Assembly: GCA_964435625.1 (NCBI GenBank)
Contig: CAYTAG010000078.1
Coordinates: 1-13,806, forward strand
Direction: 5' to 3'
Source of the DNA: PXRE01 sp964435625
GTDB lineage: Archaea > Halobacteriota > Halobacteria > Halobacteriales > PXRE01
DNA length: 13,806 nt
Numbering within the stretch: the stretch's first letter is position 1; each line of letters starts with the position of its first letter. The notes below the pieces were generated by a model, which did not search any database, was not told the origin of the DNA, and worked only from the letters and a program-made list of their open reading frames with translations. The translations under genes were made by a program, and so were the position numbers. Shown here in pieces: positions 6,215 to 13,033 of this stretch.

Positions 6215-6958
6215 ATGGAGACCCTCGGGGACCTGCTGGCCCGCGACCGCCGGAGCGACGACGCCGCGGTTCGCGTCCCCGGCGACCCCGCGGTGGAATA
6301 CAGCTACGACGAGTTCGTGACGACGGCCTGGAAGACGGCGAACTTCTTCAGCCACCGGGGCGTCCACGGGGGCGCGACCGTGGCGGTGGTCGACGACCAC
6401 GCGGTGCCCCCGCTGCTGGCGCTGTTCGGGGCAGCGCAACTGGGCGCGACCACGCGGTTCGTCACCCGTGCGGTGGACGACGACGGGGGGCCGCTGGAAC
6501 TGGACGCCAGGTTGCTTGTCGGCCCCGGCGAGTCGGTGCTGGCGTACGACCTGCCGCCGGGCGCGACGAGGGTCGCGTACACCGCCGGGTCGGACGGCGT
6601 CGACGACCCGACCGTCGAACCGTTCGGCCGGAGCGTCTGGAGCGAGAACCCCGTCCGTCCGCCCGAGTCGGTCGACCCGGACGCGACCGCGCTGGCGTTC
6701 GGCGGCGGAGTGGCGAGCCACCTCGACCTGCTCCGGACGGCCGAAGACGTCGCGGGGGACCTCGGGCCGGGCGACGAAGTCGTCGTCCGGGCGTCGCTGA
6801 GGCGGCCGGGGACGGTCGTCGCCGGCGTCGTCGCGCCGCTTCTGGTGGGTGCGACGGTCGCGTTCGGCGGCGACGCCACTGCGGCCGCCGAGGACGGGAC
6901 CACACTGGTCGTCGACGAGGCGACGAGCGAGACGTGGGGAGCGGCGGTCGGTCGGTAG
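6215..6958 (+). CDS. Acyl-CoA synthetase-like protein, N-terminal half only
   Basis: These 247 residues resemble the first part of AMP-forming acyl-CoA synthetases: YSYDEFVTTAWKTANFF (about 29-45), RGVHGGATVAVVDDHAVPPLLALFGAAQLGAT (about 48-79), and ATALAFGGGVASHLDLL (about 157-173), which sits where the family has its TSGTTG-P-K phosphate loop. That loop is degenerate: it lacks the Thr/Ser-rich signature and the lysine. The central adenylation motifs and the whole C-terminal domain are absent, so the protein is unlikely to activate acids by the usual reaction. It has an intact frame and a well-placed TATA element, which suggests a retained shortened paralogue rather than simple debris. It may be an inactive or regulatory homologue; the function is unknown. 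A true acetyl-CoA synthetase gene lies at the far end of the window. Confidence 0.7.
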   Translation: METLGDLLARDRRSDDAAVRVPGDPAVEYSYDEFVTTAWKTANFFSHRGVHGGATVAVVDDHAVPPLLALFGAAQLGATTRFVTRAVDDDGGPLELDARLLVGPGESVLAYDLPPGATRVAYTAGSDGVDDPTVEPFGRSVWSENPVRPPESVDPDATALAFGGGVASHLDLLRTAEDVAGDLGPGDEVVVRASLRRPGTVVAGVVAPLLVGATVAFGGDATAAAEDGTTLVVDEATSETWGAAVGR

Positions 6959-7022
6959 GCTGCCGGTTCCCGAACCGACCCGTAACCAAGCCGAACCAGC
7001 CCGACGCCAACCCCGGAGAACC

Positions 7023-7028
7023 GTTATT
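7023..7028 (+). promoter_or_regulatory. TATA-like element of the alpha/beta hydrolase gene
   Basis: GTTATT is centred about 28 bases before the ATG at 7054. The match is short, but the position fits a leaderless transcript and supports the chosen start. Confidence 0.4.
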
Positions 7029-7053
7029 CGGGGCCGCCTCCTTCGCTCGTACG

Positions 7054-7905
7054 ATGACCGAACGCGCGGACGCGTCCCGCTCGCGTGGCTGGCCCTGGCT
7101 CCCGCCGACGAGCGAGACGGGACACCTCGACGGGTTCCCCTACGTCCGCGTCGGCGACGGCCCGCGAACGCTCGCCGTCTTGCCGGGCTTCGGGGATGCC
7201 ATGTTCCCCGGGCGATACCCCTCGTTCGTCGGCCCCGTCTTGGCGGCGTACTTCTACCGGTACCTCGACGAGTACGCAGTCTACCTCCTCAGTCGTCCCC
7301 GGAGCCTCCCGGAGGACTACACCGTCGAGGACAGTGCCGACGACCACGCTGACGTCCTCGCGTCCGAACTCGGTCCCGTCGACGTATTCGGAATCTCGAT
7401 GGGTGGGCTGATCGGCCAGCAGTTGGCCGTCCGGCACCCGGACCTCGTCGACCGCCTGGTCGTCGCCGACAGCGCGTGCCGACTCGGGGAGGCGGGACGT
7501 GACCCCGTCCGGCGGATGCTGGCGCTGGCCCGCCGGCGCGACTGGGCCGGCATCCGCGCGGAACTGGCCCGGGGGATGTTCTCGGACTGGCGGCAGTTCA
7601 CCTATCCGCCAGTGATCCAGACGGCCGGCCGGTTCACCCTCCCCCGGCCCGCCGACCCGGACGACGTGGTCGTCTCCCTGGACGCAATCTTCGCGTACGA
7701 GGGCTGCGACGACCTCGACGGAATCGAGCAACCGACGCTGGTGATCGGCGGCGACGAGGACCCGTACTTCACGGCCGACGTCCAGCGGGAGAGCGCCGAG
7801 GGAATCCCGGACGCGGAACTGTCGCTGATCCCTGGCAAACACGGTGCGTTCCACGAGCGCAAGGCGACCTTCGACCGGCGGGTGACGGCGTTTCTCGAAC
7901 GGTGA
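7054..7905 (+). CDS. Alpha/beta hydrolase
   Basis: A cytoplasmic alpha/beta-fold hydrolase of 283 residues with no signal peptide. The fold is visible from TLAVLPGFGD (about 39-48, oxyanion region) onward. The nucleophile elbow is GISMGG with Ser115. The acid is Asp234 or Asp236 in VIGGDEDPYF, and the base is probably His263 in IPGKHGAFHE. All three triad positions are in the usual order. The open frame extends far upstream, but that part is arginine-rich antisense-type sequence overlapping the previous gene, so the ATG at 7054 with its TATA-like element is preferred. The gene is separate from the synthetase-like gene, 95 bases downstream of it, and converges with the phaC remnant. The substrate (ester, lactone or other) cannot be told from sequence. 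Confidence 0.85.
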   Translation: MTERADASRSRGWPWLPPTSETGHLDGFPYVRVGDGPRTLAVLPGFGDAMFPGRYPSFVGPVLAAYFYRYLDEYAVYLLSRPRSLPEDYTVEDSADDHADVLASELGPVDVFGISMGGLIGQQLAVRHPDLVDRLVVADSACRLGEAGRDPVRRMLALARRRDWAGIRAELARGMFSDWRQFTYPPVIQTAGRFTLPRPADPDDVVVSLDAIFAYEGCDDLDGIEQPTLVIGGDEDPYFTADVQRESAEGIPDAELSLIPGKHGAFHERKATFDRRVTAFLER

Positions 7906-7926
7906 GCACGCGCTCGACTCGCGGCG

Positions 7927-8220
7927 TCAGGAGCGCTCTGCGAACCAGTCGTGGACTCGCGGCCAGCCGTACTCGTGGGCCTCGGGAGCGACCGACAGCC
8001 CGACGTGGCCGGTCGGGAAATCGAAGACTGCGGTGTCCTCGCTGGAGACGGCGTCCAGGAAGGGGAGGCTCGCCTCGTCGGGGACGAACTTGTCGTCTCG
8101 TCCCAGAATCAGCAACACGGGAATCTCGACGTTCGCGAGGTCGACCTGCCAGCCGGATAGGTCGAGATCGCCCTCCATCAAGGCGTTGCGTTCCAGGAGG
8201 TCCTGAACGAGAACATGGCG
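7927..8220 (-). pseudogene. phaC: 3' remnant of a poly(3-hydroxyalkanoate) synthase gene
   Basis: PhaC polymerises hydroxyacyl-CoA into storage polyester. This minus-strand frame encodes about 97 residues matching only the C-terminal end of PhaC: RHVLVQDLLERNALMEG, then WQVDLANVEIPVLLILGRDDKFVP, which holds the catalytic-Asp region, then FPTGHVGLSV with the catalytic-His region, and a WPRVHDWFAERS end. The nucleophile Cys domain and all sequence before it are missing. Reading upstream in the same frame, PhaC similarity fades at about 8220 into low-complexity Arg/Thr/Pro sequence, and no ATG suits the fragment. A whole PhaC would need over 1 kb more, but the transporter ATPase gene ends at 8311. 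I infer a gene cut off by deletion or insertion, now non-functional. Confidence 0.8.
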
Positions 8221-8267
8221 ACTCGGACGGAGGGTAGGAGTCGAACGGGCTTGAGTCGTCCGACGAC

Positions 8268-8285
8268 CGCCACGGGGATGTGGCG
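8268..8285. terminator. Small hairpin after the ATPase gene
   Basis: A perfect 6-bp GC stem (8268-8273 with 8280-8285) with a 6-base loop lies 26 bases beyond the ATPase stop codon, in the 90-base gap next to the phaC remnant. No T tract is present, so a termination role is uncertain. Nothing else convincing was seen in 8221-8310. Confidence 0.2.
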
Positions 8286-8310
8286 ACCGCCCAGTCGCGG
8301 TCGACCACCG

Positions 8311-9375
8311 TCAGAGAACGACGGGCGCGCCCTCGACGATCCGGAGCGACGTCTCCTCGCCGGTCTCGGCCGCCTGTTCGCGACCCTGGACGACGACCTG
8401 CACCGCTTCTAGGTCAGCGTCGGGGTCGACGACGTAGTTGGTCTGGTCACCCTGGAAGTAGCGTTCGACGACCTCGCCGCGCAGGTCGCCGTCGCCGTCG
8501 GCGAGTGCGAAGTCCTCCGGCCGGATCGAGACGGTTACGTCGCCGCGCTTGCCGGGGGCCGGGACGGTGAACCCGTCGGGCCCGCCGACCTGGGTGACCG
8601 CCGTCCCGTCGCGCTCGACGACTGTCGCGTTCAGGAGATTGGTGTCGCCGATGAAGTCCGCGACGAACTCGCTGGCCGGTTCACGGTAGATCTCCTCCGG
8701 TGGGCCGATCTGCTCGATGTGGCCTTCGTTCATCACTGCGATGCGATCCGAAAGGGTCATCGCCACCTCCTGGTCGTGGGTGACGTAGAAGAACGACCCC
8801 TGGGTCTTCTCGTGGATTCGACGGAGTTCGACCTGCATCATCTTCCGGAGTTTACGGTCGAGGCTCGACAGCGGTTCGTCGAGCAACAGTACCGACGGCT
8901 CGTTGACTAGCGCCCGTGCCAACGCGACCCGCTGTTGCTGGCCGCCGGACAGGTCCGTCGGATCCCGGTCCTCGAACCCCTCGAGGTCGACCAGTTCGAG
9001 GTACTCCGAGATGCGTCGCTCCCGGATTTCGGCGTCCATGCCGGCTTTCTTCAGTCCGTAGCCCACGTTTTCGCCGACCGTCATGTGGGGAAACAGCGAG
9101 AGATGCTGGAACACGAGGTTCGTGTCGCGGGCCTCCGGGGGGACTGCCGCCATCGGTTGTCCGTCGATGTATACCTCGCCGCGGGTCGGTTGCTCGAAGC
9201 CGCTGATCATCCGGAGCGTCGTCGTCTTCCCGCAGCCGGACGGACCCACGAGTGTGAAAAACTCGCCCCGGCGGACCGAGAAATCGATGCCCTCGACGGC
9301 CGTCAAGTCACCGAATTCTTTGGTGACCCCGTCGAGTTCGACCAAGTAGTCCCCTTGGCCTGCTTGGGCTGCCAT
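8311..9375 (-). CDS. potA: ABC transporter ATPase, polyamine-type importer (PotA-like)
   Basis: Cytoplasmic ATPase that powers the importer formed with the divergent binding protein and two permeases. Its 354 residues carry Walker A GPSGCGKTT (44-52), Q-loop Gln90 in LVFQHLSLFPHMTV, signature LSGGQ (142-146), Walker B VLLLDE (162-167), D-loop SSLD, and the switch His200 in VTHDQ. A C-terminal TOBE-type beta domain (about 240-354) includes VSIRPEDF. All catalytic residues are present and the length is usual for PotA/FbpC-type subunits. The frame stays open to 9912, but that extension is antisense to the binding-protein gene. The ATG at 9375 is chosen because a TATA element lies 27 bases before it and homology starts there. 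The substrate is inferred only from the neighbours; spermidine/putrescine is the default family call. Confidence 0.92.
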   Translation of the reverse strand: MAAQAGQGDYLVELDGVTKEFGDLTAVEGIDFSVRRGEFFTLVGPSGCGKTTTLRMISGFEQPTRGEVYIDGQPMAAVPPEARDTNLVFQHLSLFPHMTVGENVGYGLKKAGMDAEIRERRISEYLELVDLEGFEDRDPTDLSGGQQQRVALARALVNEPSVLLLDEPLSSLDRKLRKMMQVELRRIHEKTQGSFFYVTHDQEVAMTLSDRIAVMNEGHIEQIGPPEEIYREPASEFVADFIGDTNLLNATVVERDGTAVTQVGGPDGFTVPAPGKRGDVTVSIRPEDFALADGDGDLRGEVVERYFQGDQTNYVVDPDADLEAVQVVVQGREQAAETGEETSLRIVEGAPVVL

Positions 9376-9397
9376 GATGGCCCAATTCTGGTTTCCG

Positions 9398-9405
9398 TTT
9401 ATTGA
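9398..9405 (-). promoter_or_regulatory. TATA box of the ATPase gene
   Basis: TCAATAAA on the minus strand is centred about 27 bases before the ATG at 9375. It supports a leaderless transcript and rejects the longer open frame. Confidence 0.55.
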
Positions 9406-9509
9406 ATCTACCGTTCCGGGCGCCTTCGTTTCAGAAATGTCGAGAAAGAGGGGAATTCTTCCATATTTTTGGGGACCTACGCCCGAAATCATCAGCAAGG
9501 ATTGGTCCG

Positions 9510-9538
9510 CTGTACATACCTTTAAGTGAATCGTACAG
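9510..9538. promoter_or_regulatory. Inverted repeat flanking the TATA box of the binding-protein gene
   Basis: CTGTAC (9510-9515) and GTACAG (9533-9538) are perfect complements 17 bases apart, and the TATA element CCTTTAAGT (9519-9527) lies between them. A protein bound across these arms would block TBP, so this is a candidate repressor site. The arms are short and chance is possible. Confidence 0.3.
9519..9527 (+). promoter_or_regulatory. TATA box of the potD-potB-potC operon
   Basis: CCTTTAAGT is centred about 28 bases before the ATG at 9551, supporting a leaderless operon transcript and the chosen potD start. The divergent ATPase promoter lies about 115 bases away. Confidence 0.55.
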
Positions 9539-9550
9539 GTTTTACAAACC

Positions 9551-10708
9551 ATGGCACGCGAAGTCAGTAGAGGACCGAACGAAAAGTACGGCAAACGGAG
9601 TCGCAGCATGCGCCGTCGCGAGTACCTCGCGAGCGCGGGCGCTGCCGGTGTCGCAGCGACCGCCGGTTGCCTGGGCGGTGGCGGCGGCGACACGCCGACG
9701 ATCAACGTCATCACCTGGGAGGAGTTCGAGGAGATGGAGGAGAACATCGAGGATACCCTGGACGTCGAACTGGAGATCACGGCGTCGACCTCGTCGTCGG
9801 AGATGTTCTCCCAGTGGAACGCCGGACAGGACGAGCAGTTCGACATCGCAGTGCCGAACAACAACCTCGTCCCGCGGTTCATGGGGGCCGACCTCATCGA
9901 GCCGGTCGACATGGACGTCGTGAGTAGCTTCGGCGACCTGTACGACCAGTTCCAGAACCTCGCCGAGAGCCAGTTCGGCCAGGGTGGCGACGTCTACGGC
10001 GTGCCGATCCGCTTCGGCTGGTACGGCTACGCCTATGACACTCGGGAAGTCCCCGATCACGAGCCGAGCTACGACATCATGTTCGACGAGGATTACGTCG
10101 ACGTGGACCTGGACGGGGAGATCATCATGTACAACGAGGCGAACAAGACGATGCCCGTCGCGGCGCTGTACCTCGGCTACGAGGACGCGCTCACCGAAAA
10201 CGACCGGATGACCTTCACGTCGGACCAGATCTCGGAGATGCAGGACCTGCTGGTCGACCAGAAGCCCCGGCTGCAGGGGTACATCTCCTCCGACCCGACG
10301 TTCATCCAGGAGTTCCAGCAGGGGAACTTCCTCGTGGGCCACAGCGGCCGCAACGAGATCGTCGAGATGTGGGACCAGGGCGAAGACTGGGTGGAGTTCG
10401 TCGTTCCCCAGGAAGGTGCGATGGCCTGGTACGAGACCGCGGTCGTCTCAAAGCAGTCGGACAACAAGGAGGCCGCCTGGGAGGTCGTCAACGAGTTCGT
10501 CGCGCCGGAGAACGGCGCCGCGCTGGCGCGGGCCGGCTTCTCGCCGAGCTGCAACCCCAACGTCGCCGACCAGCTCAGCGACGAGGAGAACGAACTGTTC
10601 GGCTCGATCGACCCGTCGCGGCTCGAAGGCATGATCCCGTTCAAGGCCATCGAGAGCGACACGGAGGACGAATACGAGAGCACCTGGGAGGAAGTGAAGG
10701 CCGCCTAG
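9551..10708 (+). CDS. potD: Extracellular substrate-binding lipoprotein, polyamine-type (PotD-like)
   Basis: Binding protein that captures the substrate outside the cell and hands it to the permeases. Its 385 residues begin with a Tat signal: RRREYLAS at 21-28, a short hydrophobic stretch, and the lipobox TAGC with Cys40, so it is probably exported folded and lipid-anchored, as is usual in haloarchaea. A Gly-rich linker follows, then INVITWEEF starts the mature domain. Stretches such as YGVPIRFGWYGYAYDTREVPD and LARAGFSPSCNPN fit the PotD/PotF bilobed family. ATG at 9551 fits the TATA box; ATG at 9608 would also keep the signal. It is followed by potB after one base. Substrate identity is not provable here: it could be polyamine, but related proteins bind other small molecules. 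Confidence 0.9.
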   Translation: MAREVSRGPNEKYGKRSRSMRRREYLASAGAAGVAATAGCLGGGGGDTPTINVITWEEFEEMEENIEDTLDVELEITASTSSSEMFSQWNAGQDEQFDIAVPNNNLVPRFMGADLIEPVDMDVVSSFGDLYDQFQNLAESQFGQGGDVYGVPIRFGWYGYAYDTREVPDHEPSYDIMFDEDYVDVDLDGEIIMYNEANKTMPVAALYLGYEDALTENDRMTFTSDQISEMQDLLVDQKPRLQGYISSDPTFIQEFQQGNFLVGHSGRNEIVEMWDQGEDWVEFVVPQEGAMAWYETAVVSKQSDNKEAAWEVVNEFVAPENGAALARAGFSPSCNPNVADQLSDEENELFGSIDPSRLEGMIPFKAIESDTEDEYESTWEEVKAA

Positions 10709-10709
10709 G

Positions 10710-11639
10710 ATGTCGACACCTGATCGCGACGAAACCACTCGCGCCGCGATCGTCCGGGTTCTCAGTACCACTAACGGCCGATTCGGCGTGACGCTGGGCC
10801 CAGCGACGATCTGGATCGTCCTGCTGTTGTTAGCGCCGCTTACCTTCATGGTCGCGGTGAGCTTCATGCCGGTCAGCAACCAGACCTACGAGATCATCTG
10901 GGAACCGGGCCTGGAGAACTATCGGGCCCTGTTCTCCGGGAGCGGGTCGTTCTGGGGCCGTCCGTTCGTCAAGGCGCTGTGGTTGTCCTACGCAATCGCC
11001 GCAGTGACGACGATCCTGACGCTCGTGCTGGCGTTTCCACTGGCGTACCTGCTGGCACGCCGCGGCGGGCGCTTGTTCAAGGTCGTCATCTTCCTCGTGT
11101 TGCTGCCGTTCTTCACGATGTACCTCGTGCGGGCGTACTCGTGGGTGCTGATGTTCGGCCAGGGCGGGATCCTGAACAACCTGTTGATGCGGGCAGGGAT
11201 CATCAACGGCCCGGTCGAACTGTTCAACTACGGCGTCCCGGCGACGATCGTCGGGTTGACCCACGCGTACTTCCCGTACATGTTGCTGACGCTGTACGCG
11301 AGCCTGGACGGTCTGGACTTCTCGCTGATCGAGGCCGCACGCGACCTCGGCGCCTCGCGCATCGACGTGCTGCGCGATCACATCCTCCCGCTCACGATGC
11401 CCGGCATCATCGGCGGGAGCCTGTTCGTGTTCGTCCCCAGCGTCGGCGCGTTCATCACGCCCCGGTTCCTCGGCCAGGGGAAGGTCCAGATGATCGGCAT
11501 CCTCATCGAAGGCCGGGTAAACGGGACGTATTCGATCGGCTACGCGAGCGCCGCGTCGATGTTCATCCTGGTCTCGATCGTCGGCGGCATGGTACTGGCG
11601 TTCAGATACGTGAGCATCGAGGACCTGGGAGGTGCCTGA
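10710..11639 (+). CDS. potB: ABC transporter permease, polyamine-type (PotB-like)
   Basis: Inner-membrane permease subunit of the importer, 309 residues. The first membrane helix is at about 31-53 (PATIWIVLLLLAPLTFMVAVSFM), and further hydrophobic segments lie at about 88-115, 123-150, 178-200, 232-255 and 277-298, giving the usual six. The EAA loop that docks on the ATPase reads EAARDLGASRIDVLRDHILP (208-227), with conserved EAA, Gly and the LP end. ATG at 10710 follows the potD stop by one base, and potC follows in the same way, so the three genes are one transcription unit with tight translational coupling. No clear Shine-Dalgarno sequence is found at the right distance, so reinitiation after potD is likely. 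Confidence in the family is high. Confidence 0.92.
   Translation: MSTPDRDETTRAAIVRVLSTTNGRFGVTLGPATIWIVLLLLAPLTFMVAVSFMPVSNQTYEIIWEPGLENYRALFSGSGSFWGRPFVKALWLSYAIAAVTTILTLVLAFPLAYLLARRGGRLFKVVIFLVLLPFFTMYLVRAYSWVLMFGQGGILNNLLMRAGIINGPVELFNYGVPATIVGLTHAYFPYMLLTLYASLDGLDFSLIEAARDLGASRIDVLRDHILPLTMPGIIGGSLFVFVPSVGAFITPRFLGQGKVQMIGILIEGRVNGTYSIGYASAASMFILVSIVGGMVLAFRYVSIEDLGGA
11627..11634 (+). promoter_or_regulatory. Shine-Dalgarno sequence that decides the potC start
   Basis: GGGAGGTG lies inside the end of potB, with the GGAGG core 8 bases before the ATG at 11641. It is the clearest ribosome-binding site in the window and favours that ATG over the in-frame GTG at 11632, which overlaps the site itself. 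Confidence 0.65.
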
Positions 11640-11640
11640 G

Positions 11641-12555
11641 ATGGCGACGGAATCGGAACCCCCAGAACAGGCGGAACGGGCCGAACCGACCGAACGTGCC
11701 CACGACGATCGGTTTTTCGACTACCGTCAGGTCGATCAACTGCTGCGCGTCTCGCTGTACGGGATGGCAGGGCTGCTGTTGCTGTTCCTGTGGATCCCGC
11801 TGGCGATCATGATCTTCCTGTCGTTCGGGGAGAACGCCATCACGGTGTTCCCGTTCGAGGGGTTCACCCTCGAAAACTACCGGCTCGCCATCGAGAGCGA
11901 GTCGATGCGGGACTCCCTCCAGGGGAGCCTGACGATCGCCACCCTGGCGGCGTCGATCGCGACGGTGCTCGGGGTCCTGATGAGTTTCGCGATCACCCGA
12001 TACCGGTTCAAGCTCCGGGAGATCTACCGGACCTTCGGGATCATCCCGATGGTCATCCCCGGGATCATCCTCGGGGTTGCGCTCCGGATCTACTTCCAGA
12101 ACCTCCTGGGGGTCCTCCCCGGGTTCATGACGGTCGTGCTGGCCCACTCGCTATACGGACTCCCGTTCGTGCTGCTGATCGTGTCGGCGCGGCTGTACAC
12201 CTTCGACGAGTCGCTGGAGGAGGCTGCCCGCGACCTGGGTGCCGACCCGATCACGACGTTCCGGGACGTCACCCTGCCGGTCATCGCACCGGCCGTCGGC
12301 GCCGGCTTCCTGTTCGCGTGGATCCGGTCGTTCGAGGACTACATCAGGGCGCTGTTTCTGGCCGGTCCCAACACGGACGTCCTCACCATCTGGATGTTCA
12401 GCCGGATCAAACAGCTGGACGCGCCCGAGCTGAACGCCGTCTCGTCGCTCATCGTGTTCTTCGTCGCCATCGCGCTGGCGGTCGCGATGAACTACGGCAA
12501 CGTCACCGGCTACGTCGCCGGGACCCACGGGGACATCGACGAGGAAGAGACCTGA
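11641..12555 (+). CDS. potC: ABC transporter permease, polyamine-type (PotC-like)
   Basis: Second permease of the importer, 304 residues. An acidic cytoplasmic N-terminus of about 35 residues precedes the first helix at about 42-61 (LLLLFLWIPLAIMIFLSF). Further hydrophobic segments are at about 95-118, 132-150, 162-183, 217-240 and 266-285. The EAA loop is EAARDLGADPITTFRDVTLP (194-213), matching the one in PotB, so the pair forms a heterodimeric channel on the ATPase. The acidic tail ends GDIDEEET. The start is one base after the potB stop and has a good Shine-Dalgarno sequence. It is the last gene of the operon. Downstream, the truncated GIDE-like gene converges, with 33 bases between their stop codons. 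Confidence 0.92.
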   Translation: MATESEPPEQAERAEPTERAHDDRFFDYRQVDQLLRVSLYGMAGLLLLFLWIPLAIMIFLSFGENAITVFPFEGFTLENYRLAIESESMRDSLQGSLTIATLAASIATVLGVLMSFAITRYRFKLREIYRTFGIIPMVIPGIILGVALRIYFQNLLGVLPGFMTVVLAHSLYGLPFVLLIVSARLYTFDESLEEAARDLGADPITTFRDVTLPVIAPAVGAGFLFAWIRSFEDYIRALFLAGPNTDVLTIWMFSRIKQLDAPELNAVSSLIVFFVAIALAVAMNYGNVTGYVAGTHGDIDEEET

Positions 12556-12588
12556 GGCCCCGTGGGGAACGCCCCCGGTCGGACGCAT

Positions 12589-12927
12589 TCACGTCGAACT
12601 CAGGGTGTTGTGCCGCAGCTCGTAGGCGACGCACTCCTCGCCCGTGACCGGTGCCGGGACCGTCTCTTCGGCCTCCCGGACGATCCTCTGAACCGCGGTC
12701 GGTGTCCCCTCGTCTGTGACCGTCTGCGGGTGGAACGGCTGCATCCCGAAGTAGGTACGCGCCCTGGCGAACGGTTCCCGCAACTCGGCAACACCGAAGA
12801 ACCCGCCGACCAGGAGTACGAACAGCGCCAACCCGGCGAACAGGACCGGGTCGGGCACTCCCTCGACCGTGTTCGCGAATACGATTGACTCCCCCATCTT
12901 TCCCACGGGACCGACCAAGATCACCAT
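12589..12927 (-). CDS. Short membrane protein with a cut-off GIDE-like domain, probably 3'-truncated
   Basis: This 112-residue protein has one membrane helix at about 26-48 (PDPVLFAGLALFVLLVGGFFGVA). It then has a soluble part ending PTAVQRIVREAEETVPAPVTGEECVAYELRHNTLSST. The VPAPVTGEECVAY stretch (about 90-102) resembles the start of the GIDE-type domain found in haloarchaeal membrane proteins, which normally continues for another hundred or more residues. Here a stop comes eight residues later, directly at the edge of the transporter operon, and the other frames beyond the stop show no continuation. The ATG at 12927 has a strong TATA box 27 bases upstream, so the gene is likely still transcribed. 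I infer loss of the 3' end; a natural short protein is the alternative. The domain assignment is moderate. Confidence 0.65.
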   Translation of the reverse strand: MVILVGPVGKMGESIVFANTVEGVPDPVLFAGLALFVLLVGGFFGVAELREPFARARTYFGMQPFHPQTVTDEGTPTAVQRIVREAEETVPAPVTGEECVAYELRHNTLSST

Positions 12928-12950
12928 GAGCCGTGGTCGTGCGAAATTGT

Positions 12951-12957
12951 TATAAAA
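12951..12957 (-). promoter_or_regulatory. TATA box of the GIDE-like gene
   Basis: TTTTATA on the minus strand is centred 27 bases before the ATG at 12927. It is one of the best TATA boxes in the window and lies in the only AT-rich patch of this divergent promoter region. Confidence 0.6.
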
Positions 12958-13000
12958 TTTATCTATAGCGCTGGTCGGGGTTCAGGAGAACGCGACCGAC

Positions 13001-13008
13001 ACGTATAG
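13001..13008 (+). promoter_or_regulatory. TATA-like element of the 92-residue protein gene
   Basis: ACGTATAG is centred about 29 bases before the ATG at 13034, which fits a leaderless transcript. The match is moderate. Confidence 0.4.
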
Positions 13009-13033
13009 AACGTGGCCACGCGTCGCTGGCGGT

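Noticed and set aside
4831..6216. Long minus-strand frame overlapping the regulator and NUDIX region
   Set aside because: The translation is arginine-rich low-complexity sequence typical of shadow frames in GC-rich DNA, and it conflicts with the winged-helix/zinc-ribbon gene.
6199..7053. Upstream in-frame extension of the alpha/beta hydrolase
   Set aside because: The extension is Arg/Gly-rich and overlaps the synthetase-like gene in another frame; the ATG at 7054 has a TATA-like element and homology begins there.
7769..8308. 179-residue minus-strand frame over the phaC remnant and hydrolase end
   Set aside because: Composition is Arg/Ser/Pro shadow-like, and the PhaC motifs are in a different frame.
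8221..8310. Possible tRNA 3' part or attachment site at the phaC breakpoint
   Set aside because: No cloverleaf or CCA-end pattern could be built, and no matching direct repeat was found at the other edge of the transporter block.
9376..9912. Upstream in-frame extension of the ATPase
   Set aside because: It runs through the divergent promoter and antisense to potD; the TATA box at 9398-9405 places the transcript start at the ATG at 9375.
12556..12588. Hairpin-like CCCC/GGGG runs between potC and the GIDE-like gene
   Set aside because: The stem is only four base pairs with a two-base loop, expected by chance in this GC-rich DNA.
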